A stretch of 64,000 nt of DNA, taken from NCBI RefSeq assembly GCF_017876535.1, contig NZ_JAGIOF010000001.1:3038001-3102000 (forward strand), in the 5' to 3' direction. The number at the start of each line of letters is the position of its first letter. Positions within the stretch are counted from its first letter, which is position 1. Below the pieces are notes generated by a model. The model was not told the DNA's origin and did no database searches. It saw only the letters and a program-made list of their open reading frames with translations. Below are positions 42,991 to 50,773 of the stretch, piece by piece. Source of the stretch: Paeniglutamicibacter kerguelensis. Its GTDB lineage: Bacteria > Actinomycetota > Actinomycetes > Actinomycetales > Micrococcaceae. The translations under genes and the position numbers were made by a program.

Positions 42991-43788
42991 TCAGGCGCCC
43001 TCGTGCCGGCACAGGAACGGCAGCAGCTCATCCAGGATCGGTCCGGGCGGGAACAGGGTTCCGCCGTGGGTGCGCCCGGGAAGCTCGACCAGCCGGGCGT
43101 CGGGCATCAGGGAGGACATGAGGCGGGAGTGCTCGATGCGCGGTGAGTCCCGGGTGCCGGTCATCAGCAGCGTCGGGGTGTGGATCTGCTGCAGCAGCAT
43201 CTCGCTGATTCCCGGGCCGGACTCGGTGGCCTCGAAGTAGGCCGCGAGCGCCAGCGGGTCGTTGGAGGCAAACGCCAGCCGGGTGGCCGGGTCCAGCTTC
43301 CCGCCGTCGGCCTCCATGCCGGCGATGAAGCCCTCCATGTCCCCCGCCTTGAGCACCTCCAGGTACCCGTCGAAGAAGAGCGCGGCAAGCTGACCGGCCT
43401 CGATGGCGTGGGTTCCGCCGAGCATCGTGAGGGAACGCACCCGGTGCGGGGAGCGGGCGGCCAGCGCCAGGCCGACGCGTGCGCCGAAGGAGTAGCCGAC
43501 GATGTGCACCGAGTCGTGGCCCGTGGCTTCCAGGACGGCCTGGACGTCGCCGAGCATCGAGTCCATGGAATAGGCTGATGCCTCGTGCGGCTTGCCGGAC
43601 CGCCCGTGCCCGCGCAGGTCCATGCGGATGGTGGAGAATTCCGGTTCCAGCGCCCTGACGTAGCCCAGCCCCCGCCAGATCGACCGCGAAAGCGCCGAAC
43701 CGTGCAGCAGCAACACTGGCGGGGCGCCTGTGGTGCTGGCATCGAAATGGATAGTCTGGGCATCAACCGGATTTACTGCGTGGGGCAT
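42991..43788 (-). CDS. Alpha/beta hydrolase
   Basis: A 265-residue hydrolase. VLLLHGSALSRSIWRGL (about 25-41) gives the oxyanion HG, VGYSFGA (about 96-102) the nucleophile elbow Ser, and GRTHGG the late catalytic His; a preceding Asp in TGTRDSPR completes the triad. This pattern fits BphD/esterase-type enzymes. It is divergent from the thiolase gene with only about 50 bp between starts, so the two promoters overlap; joint work in acyl metabolism is possible but unproven. Confidence 0.86.
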   Translation of the reverse strand: MPHAVNPVDAQTIHFDASTTGAPPVLLLHGSALSRSIWRGLGYVRALEPEFSTIRMDLRGHGRSGKPHEASAYSMDSMLGDVQAVLEATGHDSVHIVGYSFGARVGLALAARSPHRVRSLTMLGGTHAIEAGQLAALFFDGYLEVLKAGDMEGFIAGMEADGGKLDPATRLAFASNDPLALAAYFEATESGPGISEMLLQQIHTPTLLMTGTRDSPRIEHSRLMSSLMPDARLVELPGRTHGGTLFPPGPILDELLPFLCRHEGA

Positions 43789-43839
43789 GCCCTCGAGCTT
43801 ATGGCAACGGCGCCCCGCCCCAAGAAAAGGACAGTTGTG

Positions 43840-45027
43840 ATGAATGACGACCTGACCCCCGTGATTGTTGCCGGGGCCCGCACGCCCTTCGGGAAGTTCC
43901 GCGGCGCGCTGTCCCCGGTGCAGGTCAACGACCTGGGTGCCCATGCCATGGCCGCCGCGCTGGAACGCAGCGGAGTGCCCGCCGAAAGGATCGGCCACGT
44001 GATCGTCGGCCAGGTCATCCTGGCCGGTGCGGGCCAGGGCCCGGCGCGCCAGGCCTCGATCAAGGCCGGCATCGGGTGGAATGTCCCGACCGTGACCGTT
44101 AACAAGCTCTGCTTGTCGGGCCTGACCGCCGTGATCGATGCCGCCCGCATGATCCGCTGCGGCGAGGCCGATTTCATCATCGCCGCCGGCCAGGAATCGA
44201 TGTCCAATGCCCCGCACCTGGTGCGAGGCATGCGTTCGGGGCTTGCAATCGGGGACCGCGGCATGGAGGACTCGCTGAACCACGACGGGCTTGCCGATCC
44301 GTTCTCCGGCGAGCTCATGGGATCCGCGACCGACCGCGGCAACATCGAACGCGGGATTCCGCGCGCCGAACAGGACGCCTTCGCCGCCGCCTCGCACCAG
44401 CGCGCGGCGGCGGCCAGGGAAACCCTGGATGCCGAAATCGCACCGATCAGCATTCCGCAGCGCCGCGGCGAGGACCTGGTGGTCGCACAGGACGAGGGAA
44501 TCCGGCCGAGCACGACGGCCGAGCAGCTGGCCGCCTTGCGCCCGGCGTTCTCCAAGGATCCGGACGCAACGATCACCGCGGGGTCGTCCTCGCCGCTCTC
44601 GGACGGTGCCGCGGCACTCGTCATTACTTCCAAGGGTGCGGCGCGCAGGGCCGGCTTGGGCTGGCTGTGTGAAATCGGCGCCCACGGGCAGACCGCCGGA
44701 CCCGATGGTTCCCTGCATTCGCAACCAAGCGATTCGATCCTTGCCGCACTGGCCAAGGAGGGGTTGAAGGCATCGGACCTGGACTTGATCGAAATCAACG
44801 AGGCCTTTGCCTCGGTGGTGCTGCAGTCCGCCAAGGATCTGGGGCTCGACCCCGCCACCATCAACCGCGAGGGCGGGGCCATCGCCCTGGGCCACCCGGT
44901 TGGTGCGTCCGGTGCCCGGCTGGTGCTTCACCAGGCCATGGAATTGGCCCGTCGCGGCGGAGGAACCGGCGTGGTGGCCCTCTGCGGCGGTGGCGGGCAG
45001 GGCGACGCGCTGATCCTGCGCGCATGA
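43840..45027 (+). CDS. Acetyl-CoA C-acetyltransferase / acetyl-CoA acyltransferase (thiolase)
   Basis: A 395-residue thiolase of standard length. The acyl-accepting Cys is in VNKLCLSG (about residue 90), NEAFASVV is in the C-terminal half, GGAIALGHPVGASGAR holds the catalytic His, and CGGGGQGDAL (about 380-389) the second Cys. It condenses or cleaves acyl-CoAs; AtoB-like biosynthetic or FadA-like degradative use cannot be told apart. The ATG at 43840 follows AAAAGGA; an ATG at 43801 would add 13 residues. Confidence 0.92.
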   Translation: MNDDLTPVIVAGARTPFGKFRGALSPVQVNDLGAHAMAAALERSGVPAERIGHVIVGQVILAGAGQGPARQASIKAGIGWNVPTVTVNKLCLSGLTAVIDAARMIRCGEADFIIAAGQESMSNAPHLVRGMRSGLAIGDRGMEDSLNHDGLADPFSGELMGSATDRGNIERGIPRAEQDAFAAASHQRAAAARETLDAEIAPISIPQRRGEDLVVAQDEGIRPSTTAEQLAALRPAFSKDPDATITAGSSSPLSDGAAALVITSKGAARRAGLGWLCEIGAHGQTAGPDGSLHSQPSDSILAALAKEGLKASDLDLIEINEAFASVVLQSAKDLGLDPATINREGGAIALGHPVGASGARLVLHQAMELARRGGGTGVVALCGGGGQGDALILRA

Positions 45028-45050
45028 TTTCACACGTGGCTGTCGGGGCT

Positions 45051-45178
45051 TATACAGCGAACGCATAGCTTGGGTTCCTATAGTAATTACTACCTCATGA
45101 AGGTGCGAGTGATGAGAGCACCGGTTGGATTTCAGGTTTATTCCCCCAAACCTTTCCGACCGGTGCTCAAACTTTTAA
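45051..45178 (+). ncRNA. Putative small RNA gene, copy 1 of a tandem pair (with its promoter)
   Basis: The predicted RNA spans about 45090-45178. It starts CTACCT and has a small hairpin ACCT/AGGT (45092-45104). Next comes GCGAGTGAT, followed by a perfect ten-bp stem GAGCACCGGT (45116-45125) / ACCGGTGCTC (45159-45168). An inner AGGTTT/AAACCT hairpin has a C-rich loop. The RNA ends in ACTTTTAA. A second copy at 45465-45590 keeps the linker exactly and the stems by compensatory changes. Upstream blocks CAGC-N8-AGCTT and a TATAGT (45079-45084) are also shared, so the promoter was duplicated too. It is not a recognised family. A leader of the small gene at 45305 is the alternative, but that gene is 125 nt away. 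Confidence 0.55.
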
Positions 45179-45304
45179 GCCCGCGTGTTTCGCCGGGCGA
45201 AGGATGGTTTCACCCTCGACAATGCTTCCACTTGAGACCAGACTGGACATAGTGGACCCTCCGAAACGAAGGGCGCCTCGCACTACGGATTAGGAGCGCG
45301 CGTG

Positions 45305-45442
45305 ATGAGTGAAAAACCAGCGGACGAAGTCGTCGAACCCGAAGAAAAACCCGAGCACCACGCCAGCGAGCACGACGAGGCTTTGGTTGAGGAGTGGGAA
45401 GACGAATCCTTCCCGGCATCGGATCCACCATCAAATTATTAG
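45305..45442 (+). CDS. 45-residue acidic small protein with FPASDPPS motif
   Basis: A complete small gene of 45 codons: ATG at 45305 with AGGAG at 45292-45296 (eight-nt spacing), stop TAG at 45440-45442. The peptide is acidic and hydrophilic (MSEKPADEVV...) and ends EEWEDESFPASDPPSNY. SFPASDPPS is, to my knowledge, a recurring C-terminal motif of short uncharacterised bacterial proteins. The clear ribosome-binding site and biased codon use in one frame support translation. It lies between two copies of a putative small RNA. Function unknown; no signal peptide or membrane segment. Confidence 0.72.
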   Translation: MSEKPADEVVEPEEKPEHHASEHDEALVEEWEDESFPASDPPSNY

Positions 45443-45464
45443 CTCATTGCATACTGCCAAGAAA

Positions 45465-45590
45465 TACTCAGCCACCACACAGCTTCGCAAAATAGGCTGA
45501 AGCTACCTTCTCAAGGTGCGAGTGATCAGAAGAACCGGTCGCGGCGGAGTTTCACCTCCTTAGCCGTCACGACCGGTTCTTCACTTTTAA
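45465..45590 (+). ncRNA. Putative small RNA gene, copy 2 of a tandem pair (with its promoter)
   Basis: The predicted RNA spans about 45503-45590 (88 nt). The first hairpin is ACCTT (45505-45509) / AAGGT (45513-45517). The linker GCGAGTGAT is identical to copy 1. A perfect 13-bp stem, GAAGAACCGGTCG (45529-45541) paired with CGACCGGTTCTTC (45570-45582), encloses CGGC/GCCG and GGAG/CTCC stems. The RNA ends in ACTTTTAA. Shared upstream blocks are CAGC (45469) and AGCTT (45481), with TAGGCT (45493-45498) where copy 1 has TATAGT. The aldo/keto reductase gene starts about 190 nt downstream, so a cis-acting leader is possible but the distance is large. Confidence 0.55.
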
Positions 45591-45776
45591 CCTCGAGCCG
45601 GAAATTTTGGCCGATAGCTCTCGACATTTCGCCAAAACTGTCATATTCGCACAAATTAACACACGATTTAGAACAAAACGCCGATTTGATATGGACGCCG
45701 AGGGCCTGCGAGGACAAGAATGGACGAGGGCAAAATGTCCCTCATGATCACTACCCCGCAGGAGAACCCCCTCACC
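45591..45776. other. AT-rich leader region of the aldo/keto reductase gene
   Basis: AT-richer than the surrounding DNA. It contains a hairpin TTTTGGC (45605-45611) / GCCAAAA (45631-45637). Three in-frame ATG codons (45720, 45738, 45777) could start the reductase; only the last has AGGAG upstream. Confidence 0.4.
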
Positions 45777-46841
45777 ATGGCCGAAGAGCTCCGCTACTCC
45801 CCCGTTCCCGAAACACACCAACCGTATGTTGCGGCAGCCGATCGCTACGCATCCACCGGCTACCGCCGAGTGGGAAACTCCGGACTGGTTCTGCCTCCGA
45901 TCAGCCTGGGCCTTTGGTGGAACTTCGGGGACAACCGTCCCTTTGACACCCAGCGCGAGGTGCTGCGTCACGCCTTTGACCACGGCATCACGCACTTTGA
46001 CCTGGCCAACAACTACGGCCCTCCATACGGTTCGGCAGAAGAAAACTTCGGCCGCATGATGCGCGGCGACTTCAAGGCCTACCGCAACGAGCTGATCATC
46101 TCGTCCAAGGCCGGCTGGGACATGTGGCCGGGCCCGTACGGAAACCTGGGATCGCGCAAGTACATCATGGCCTCGGCCGACGAGTCGCTCGCCCGCATGG
46201 GCCTGGACTACGTCGACATCTTCTACTCGCACCGCCCGGACCCGGACACCCCCATCGAGGAAACCATCGGCGCCCTCGACACCCTGGTCCGCCAGGGCAA
46301 GGCACTGTACGTCGGCATTTCCTCATACTCGCCGGAGCGCACCGCCGAGGCCGCACGCGTCGCCAAGGAAATGGGCACCCCGCTGGTCATCCACCAGCCG
46401 TCCTACTCCATGCTCAACCGCTGGGTCGAAGACGGCCTGCTCGAGACGCTCAAGGAACACGGCATGGGGTCGATCGCCTTCACCCCCCTCGCCCAGGGCC
46501 TGTTGACGAACAAGTACCTCACCAACGAATCCGCGGTTCCAGCGGGCGGCCGCACCTCGCTGGCTGGCCACCTGACCGAGGAAAACCTCGGCAAGGCCCG
46601 CAACCTGGCACGCGTCGCATCCGATCGCGGACAGTCCCTGGCGCAGCTGGCCATCTCCTGGCTGCTGCGCGAGGGCGGTGCGACCTCGGTCCTGCTGGGC
46701 GCCTCCTCGACGGCGCAGCTCGACGAGAACCTGGTTGCACTGGAAAACACCGCGTTCACCGCCGAAGAACTGGACCTGATCGACAGGATCGCCTCCGGCG
46801 AGGCAGACATCGACCACTGGCGCTCGGCAGCCACCGTCTAA
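45777..46841 (+). CDS. Aldo/keto reductase (L-glyceraldehyde-3-phosphate reductase, YghZ/AKR14-like)
   Basis: A 354-residue NADPH-dependent TIM-barrel reductase. ITHFDLANNYGPPYGSAEENFG (about 72-93) holds the catalytic Asp and Tyr, SSKAGWDMWPGPYG the Lys, and YVDIFYSHRPD the His. LYVGISSYSPERT and HQPSYSMLNRW are nearly as in E. coli YghZ, which reduces L-glyceraldehyde 3-phosphate and methylglyoxal. AGGAG at 45760-45764 supports the ATG at 45777, although starts at 45720 or 45738 are open. A hairpin terminator follows. Aldehyde detoxification would fit the neighbouring aldehyde dehydrogenase. Confidence 0.9.
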   Translation: MAEELRYSPVPETHQPYVAAADRYASTGYRRVGNSGLVLPPISLGLWWNFGDNRPFDTQREVLRHAFDHGITHFDLANNYGPPYGSAEENFGRMMRGDFKAYRNELIISSKAGWDMWPGPYGNLGSRKYIMASADESLARMGLDYVDIFYSHRPDPDTPIEETIGALDTLVRQGKALYVGISSYSPERTAEAARVAKEMGTPLVIHQPSYSMLNRWVEDGLLETLKEHGMGSIAFTPLAQGLLTNKYLTNESAVPAGGRTSLAGHLTEENLGKARNLARVASDRGQSLAQLAISWLLREGGATSVLLGASSTAQLDENLVALENTAFTAEELDLIDRIASGEADIDHWRSAATV

Positions 46842-46860
46842 GCGCCCGTCCAACGACTCG

Positions 46861-46893
46861 GAACTCTACTGAAATGCGTATTTCGTAGGGTTC
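46861..46893 (+). terminator. Hairpin terminator after the aldo/keto reductase gene
   Basis: GAACTCTACTGAAAT (46861-46875) pairs with ATTTCGTAGGGTTC (46880-46893), with one bulge and one G-U pair, starting 19 nt after the stop codon. Confidence 0.65.
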
Positions 46894-47055
46894 TGAGTGG
46901 TTAACGACGAATACCGAAGTAGCTGAATTCATTGACTGCAGATATGCTCATATGCGACCCGTGATGGGGTTCACAAATCGCGGTTTTCAAGACATGATGG
47001 AACCCTACGTGGCGAGCAACATAGATTTCCGCCGCCCAGTGACTATAGAAGGAGC

Positions 47056-48465
47056 ATGGCAGTGACCGCCAACGCCCAGACGACGACAGCCCCAGGCTAC
47101 CGAGTTATCAACCCCGCCACCGGTGCCGTGGTTGAAGAATTCGCAACCGCAACCGAAGCCGAGATCCAGGACGCAATTGCCGCGGCCGAATCCGGCTACC
47201 AGTCCTGGAAGAACGTCGACATCAACGAGCGCGCAAAGATCGTTGCCCGCGTGGGTGAGCTCTTCGCAGAACGAGCCGACGAACTTGCGGCCATCATCAC
47301 CGAGGAAATGGGCAAGCAGCTCTCGCAGTCCAAGGGTGAGGCAGAATTCTGCAAGGACATCTTCGACTACTTCGCAACCGAGGGCCCGTCCCTCGCCGCC
47401 AACCAGGAAATCAAGGCGATCGGCGGCGGCAAGGCCGTCATCGAACGCCTCCCGGTCGGCCCGCTGCTGGGCATCATGCCGTGGAACTACCCGTACTACC
47501 AGGTTGCCCGCTTCGCGGCCCCGAACCTGGTGCTCGGCAACACCATCGTGCTCAAGCACGCCGAAACCTGCCCGCGTTCGGCACTGGCCATCCAGAAGAT
47601 CATGGATGATGCAGGGGTTCCGGCCGGCGTGTACAACAACGTCTTCGCCAGCCACGAGCAGATCTCCACGATCATTGCCGATGACCGCATCCAGGGTGTT
47701 TCCCTGACCGGCTCCGAGCGTGCCGGCGCCATCATCGGCGAGCAGGCGGGACGCAACCTGAAGAAGGCGGTCCTGGAACTCGGCGGCTCCGATCCGTACG
47801 TGATCCTCGATTCGGCCGACATCCAGAAGGACGCCGCGATTGCCTGGGGCACCCGCATGGAGAACACCGGCCAGGCCTGCAACTCCAACAAGCGCATGAT
47901 CATCATGGAAGACATCTTCGATGACTTCGTGGCCGAACTGACCAAGCTGGCCGACGGTCTGGTCCCGGGCGATCCCGCCAAGGAAGAAGAAGGCACCTTC
48001 GGCCCGCTCTCCACCCGCGGCGCGGCCGAGGGTCTTGCCGCGCAGGTTCAGGACGCCATCGACAAGGGTGCAACCCTGCACGCCGGCGGCGTGCTGCATG
48101 AGGGCCCGGGCGCGTTCCTGTCCCCGACCATCCTCTCGGGCATCACCAAGGACATGCGGGCCTACTACGAAGAGCTCTTCGGCCCGGTTGCAGTTGTCTA
48201 CAAGGTGTCCTCGGACGAGGAAGCACTCGAGCTGGCCAACGACACCCAGTACGGCCTCGGCGGCGCAGTCTTCTCCACCGATCCGGCCCGTGCAGCCAAG
48301 GTTGCAGCAGGCCTACAGACCGGCATGGCCAACGTCAACATCCCGGCGGCCGAGGGCGCAGACATGCCTTTCGGCGGCGTCAAGCGTTCGGGCTTCGGCC
48401 GCGAGCTCGGCCCGCTGGGCATGGAAGAGTTCGTCAACAAGCGCCTGTTCTACGTAGCCGACTAA
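47056..48465 (+). CDS. NAD(P)-dependent aldehyde dehydrogenase, succinate-semialdehyde dehydrogenase-like (GabD1/YneI)
   Basis: A 469-residue class ALDH. PVGPLLGIMPWNYP (about 135-148) is the cofactor-domain start, SLTGSERAG the Rossmann loop, VLELGGSDPYVIL (about 239-251) the catalytic Glu region and NTGQACNSNKR (about 273-283) the nucleophile Cys. LGGSDP and the short 460-470 length match the SSADH branch (Sad/YneI, GabD1) rather than betaine-aldehyde enzymes. AAGGAG precedes the ATG at 47056. Oxidation of succinate semialdehyde to succinate is likely; other semialdehydes are possible. Confidence 0.9.
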   Translation: MAVTANAQTTTAPGYRVINPATGAVVEEFATATEAEIQDAIAAAESGYQSWKNVDINERAKIVARVGELFAERADELAAIITEEMGKQLSQSKGEAEFCKDIFDYFATEGPSLAANQEIKAIGGGKAVIERLPVGPLLGIMPWNYPYYQVARFAAPNLVLGNTIVLKHAETCPRSALAIQKIMDDAGVPAGVYNNVFASHEQISTIIADDRIQGVSLTGSERAGAIIGEQAGRNLKKAVLELGGSDPYVILDSADIQKDAAIAWGTRMENTGQACNSNKRMIIMEDIFDDFVAELTKLADGLVPGDPAKEEEGTFGPLSTRGAAEGLAAQVQDAIDKGATLHAGGVLHEGPGAFLSPTILSGITKDMRAYYEELFGPVAVVYKVSSDEEALELANDTQYGLGGAVFSTDPARAAKVAAGLQTGMANVNIPAAEGADMPFGGVKRSGFGRELGPLGMEEFVNKRLFYVAD

Positions 48466-48481
48466 TTTCGTAGCTACACAT

Positions 48482-48530
48482 GCCTTGGCCGTGTGGGACC
48501 CGTTACGGGACCTATACGGCCAAGGCCTTT
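48482..48530 (+). terminator. Intrinsic terminator after the aldehyde dehydrogenase gene
   Basis: GCCTTGGCCGT (48482-48492) pairs with ACGGCCAAGGC (48516-48526) and is followed by CTTTT. A second small hairpin, CCTCCCTG/CAGGGAGG (48537-48558), lies just behind it. Confidence 0.9.
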
Positions 48531-48602
48531 TAAGGGCCTCCCTGAAATTCCAGGGAGGCAGCCACCCGGCGTACCGGGGCTGGAATGCGCCGGGAAACGG
48601 CA

Positions 48603-48644
48603 AGCGGGCCCACCCGCGGCTTCAAGACCGCGGGTGGGCCCGCT
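48603..48644 (-). terminator. Terminator of the META-domain lipoprotein gene
   Basis: A perfect 17-bp stem (48603-48619 with 48628-48644) with an eight-nt loop lies 27 nt beyond the minus-strand lipoprotein stop. Confidence 0.85.
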
Positions 48645-48670
48645 CAAGTCGGCTCGGTTTCGGTCCGCGC

Positions 48671-49033
48671 CTATTCGGAATGCTTGAGCGTGCCGATGGC
48701 AGCGTCCTTGGCGTTGAAGATTTCCAGCGACCCCGAAACGATTTTTGCGGATGTTGCATCGGAGAGCCAGGTATCCACGCCCTCACAGAACATCCGGGTT
48801 CCGGCCAGCGGGCCAAATATGACCTTTCCGTCGGTTTCTTCCCAGGTTCCAACCAAACGGTTGCAGCCGTCTGTGCCGTGCAGGGTGCCGCCTTCTTCCA
48901 GGACAAGCTGCGGCTTTCCCTGTTCCGTCACACCCCAGGTGCCCACCGGATTCGGTTGTTCGGCGGGGTCGGCAGCGCAGGCGGACAAGAGCAAAGCGGC
49001 ACCCAAGGCGGCGGCCAGACCGATCTTCTTCAT
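48671..49033 (-). CDS. META domain-containing lipoprotein (HslJ-like)
   Basis: A 120-residue lipoprotein. The signal peptide ends LLLSAC with Cys at residue 19. The rest is a META/HslJ domain: VGTWGVTEQGKPQLVLEEGGTLHGTDGCNRLVGTWE-type strands with the hallmark DGCNRLVG (about 55-62) and a second Cys (RMFCEG, about 83) that likely forms a disulfide. HslJ-type proteins are tied to heat or novobiocin stress in E. coli; a role here is unknown. The ribosome-binding site is weak. Confidence 0.83.
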   Translation of the reverse strand: MKKIGLAAALGAALLLSACAADPAEQPNPVGTWGVTEQGKPQLVLEEGGTLHGTDGCNRLVGTWEETDGKVIFGPLAGTRMFCEGVDTWLSDATSAKIVSGSLEIFNAKDAAIGTLKHSE

Positions 49034-49331
49034 GTGTTCAGCTTACGACCTGCCCCACGTCAAGTGCAGTAGATCAGCTGCCGCTCAACGATTAATGACA
49101 GACTTTCCGGGGATCATCGCCCGGCAAATTCGAAATGCCAAGCTTCGGCGCGGGGTGCCCCCTTCTCCAAGATCCCCATGGACAATTCACTAATCTGTTC
49201 TTTTCCGCGAAAACGCGATTCTTACAATTCTTTCATTGGCCTGCACTCGTTGTCCGCCATCCATTGCAAAATACACTGGACCCCAATTACTGCATAGAGT
49301 GGTGGTATTGCCCATCGCAAGGAGTCACCAT

Positions 49332-50666
49332 ATGTCAGTGAAGCGAAAGCGGAGGAAGGGCCCGAGCCCGGAAACGCACGAAACGCCATTCGTACCAAGC
49401 GCGGTTGTGGAACCGCCGCATTACACGGTCTCAGGCCTGTGGACCGATGGTTTGGGACGTTCGGCCATACGTGCCATCCAGATCCTTGTCGTTGTCAGCC
49501 TGGCCGCCGCCGTCATCTTCTGCTTGCTGCGCCTGAGCCTCATCGCGCTGCCCGTGCTGCTGGCCCTGATCATTTCCAGCGCACTGTGGCCCCTGGTTCG
49601 ATTGCTGCGCAAACACATGTCTTCATTGTTGGCCGCTTGGAGCGTCTTCTTGGGTTCCCTTCTGGTCCTTGGGGGAATCGGCACCGCGCTGGTGTACGCG
49701 GTGCTGGCCGAATGGCCCACCTTGGTGGCCAAGGGAGTTGAAGGCTTCAACAAGGCACAAGGCATGCTGGACCAGTTGCCGTGGACAATTTCCCAAGAGC
49801 AAATCGACCAGGCAATCAAACAGGTCACAGGATTCCTCACGAGCTCACAGTTTGGCGCCGGAGCACTCAACGGCATCTCCGCGGCCGGGAACTTCCTCAC
49901 CGGGCTCGTATTGCTGTTGGTGATCTTGTTCTTCTTCCTCAAGGACGGAGACAAGATCTGGGCGTTTTTCATTTCGTGGATGCCCCGGCACCAAATACAC
50001 AGGTGGCAGGCCTCGGGTGAGCGCACCGTGGAAACCCTCGGCGGGTACATGCGTGGAACGGCAACCATCGCCGCCGTCGATGCCATCTGCATTACCGTTG
50101 CGTTGTTGATTCTCAAGGTGCCGTTGGCGATCCCGCTCGGCGTGGTCACGTTCATGGCCTCATTCATCCCGATGGTCGGGGCCACCTTTGCCGGAGTCCT
50201 CGCCACGTTGGTCGCCTTGGTCACCAACGGCCCGGTCGTCGCTCTCATCGTGGTCGGTGCCGTGATCCTGATCCAGCAGCTTGAGGGCAATTTCCTGCAG
50301 CCCGTGGTCATGGCCCACGCACTGAACCTGCATGCGCTCGTCATCCTACTGGCATTGGCTGCCGGAACCGTGCTGGGCGGCCTGGTAGGCGCTGTGCTGG
50401 CCGTTCCGTTGACTGCGGTGGCTTGGTCGATCGCCAAGATCTGGGCGGGCCGTGACCTGTCGGCCAAAGCTCAAGACGACGCCGATGATCCGGCGGAAGG
50501 GGAATTGCCCGCCGCTCATGGCTTGACGCCGACGGAAGCCGCGTTGAACCCCGAAGTCGAGGCCAACACCGACACTGCGGGAGACACGTCGAACGAGTCC
50601 AGGCAGGCAACTACAGGGCTGCCCGTGCCCGTGCCCGTGGTTGCACCACCGGCAACGTCCGCATAG
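49332..50666 (+). CDS. AI-2E family transporter
   Basis: A 444-residue membrane protein with about eight hydrophobic segments. The LFFFLKDGDKIWAFFISWMP segment (about 200-219) and GVVTFMASFIPMVGATFAGV (about 272-291) are the conserved features of this family (TqsA/YdiK/YhhT type), followed by QQLEGNFLQPVVMAHALNLHAL. A basic N-terminus (VKRKRRK) and an acidic, low-complexity tail (about 370-444) flank the core. AAGGAG precedes the ATG at 49332 at good spacing. Members move varied small molecules, or sodium/protons; autoinducer-2 export should not be assumed. The 298 bp upstream are AT-rich and gene-free. Confidence 0.88.
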   Translation: MSVKRKRRKGPSPETHETPFVPSAVVEPPHYTVSGLWTDGLGRSAIRAIQILVVVSLAAAVIFCLLRLSLIALPVLLALIISSALWPLVRLLRKHMSSLLAAWSVFLGSLLVLGGIGTALVYAVLAEWPTLVAKGVEGFNKAQGMLDQLPWTISQEQIDQAIKQVTGFLTSSQFGAGALNGISAAGNFLTGLVLLLVILFFFLKDGDKIWAFFISWMPRHQIHRWQASGERTVETLGGYMRGTATIAAVDAICITVALLILKVPLAIPLGVVTFMASFIPMVGATFAGVLATLVALVTNGPVVALIVVGAVILIQQLEGNFLQPVVMAHALNLHALVILLALAAGTVLGGLVGAVLAVPLTAVAWSIAKIWAGRDLSAKAQDDADDPAEGELPAAHGLTPTEAALNPEVEANTDTAGDTSNESRQATTGLPVPVPVVAPPATSA

Positions 50667-50689
50667 CCGCCACTGAGATGTCGGAATTG

Positions 50690-50735
50690 CAATGGGCGGT
50701 GTAATCAAACAATCGTTTGATTACACCGCCCATTG
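50690..50735. terminator. Perfect bidirectional terminator between AI-2E transporter and M23 peptidase genes
   Basis: A 21-bp perfect stem (50690-50710 with 50715-50735) closes on a four-nt loop. It serves both convergent genes; GCGTTTTC follows on the plus strand. Confidence 0.93.
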
Positions 50736-50773
50736 GCGTTTTCACATCCTCACGCCTTTGGCGATGATTCAGC

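Noticed and set aside
42991..45066. 691-residue minus-strand frame containing the alpha/beta hydrolase
   Set aside because: The part beyond 43788 is antisense to the thiolase gene and has no family motifs.
45090..45178. Assignment of the duplicated RNA to the 6C RNA family
   Set aside because: Only one loop in one copy has a run of five C; 6C RNAs need two C-rich loops.
45070..45252. 60-codon open frame over the first putative RNA (KVRVMRAPVGF...)
   Set aside because: The second copy does not preserve the ATG or the frame beyond a few codons, while base pairing is preserved. RNA-level conservation fits better.
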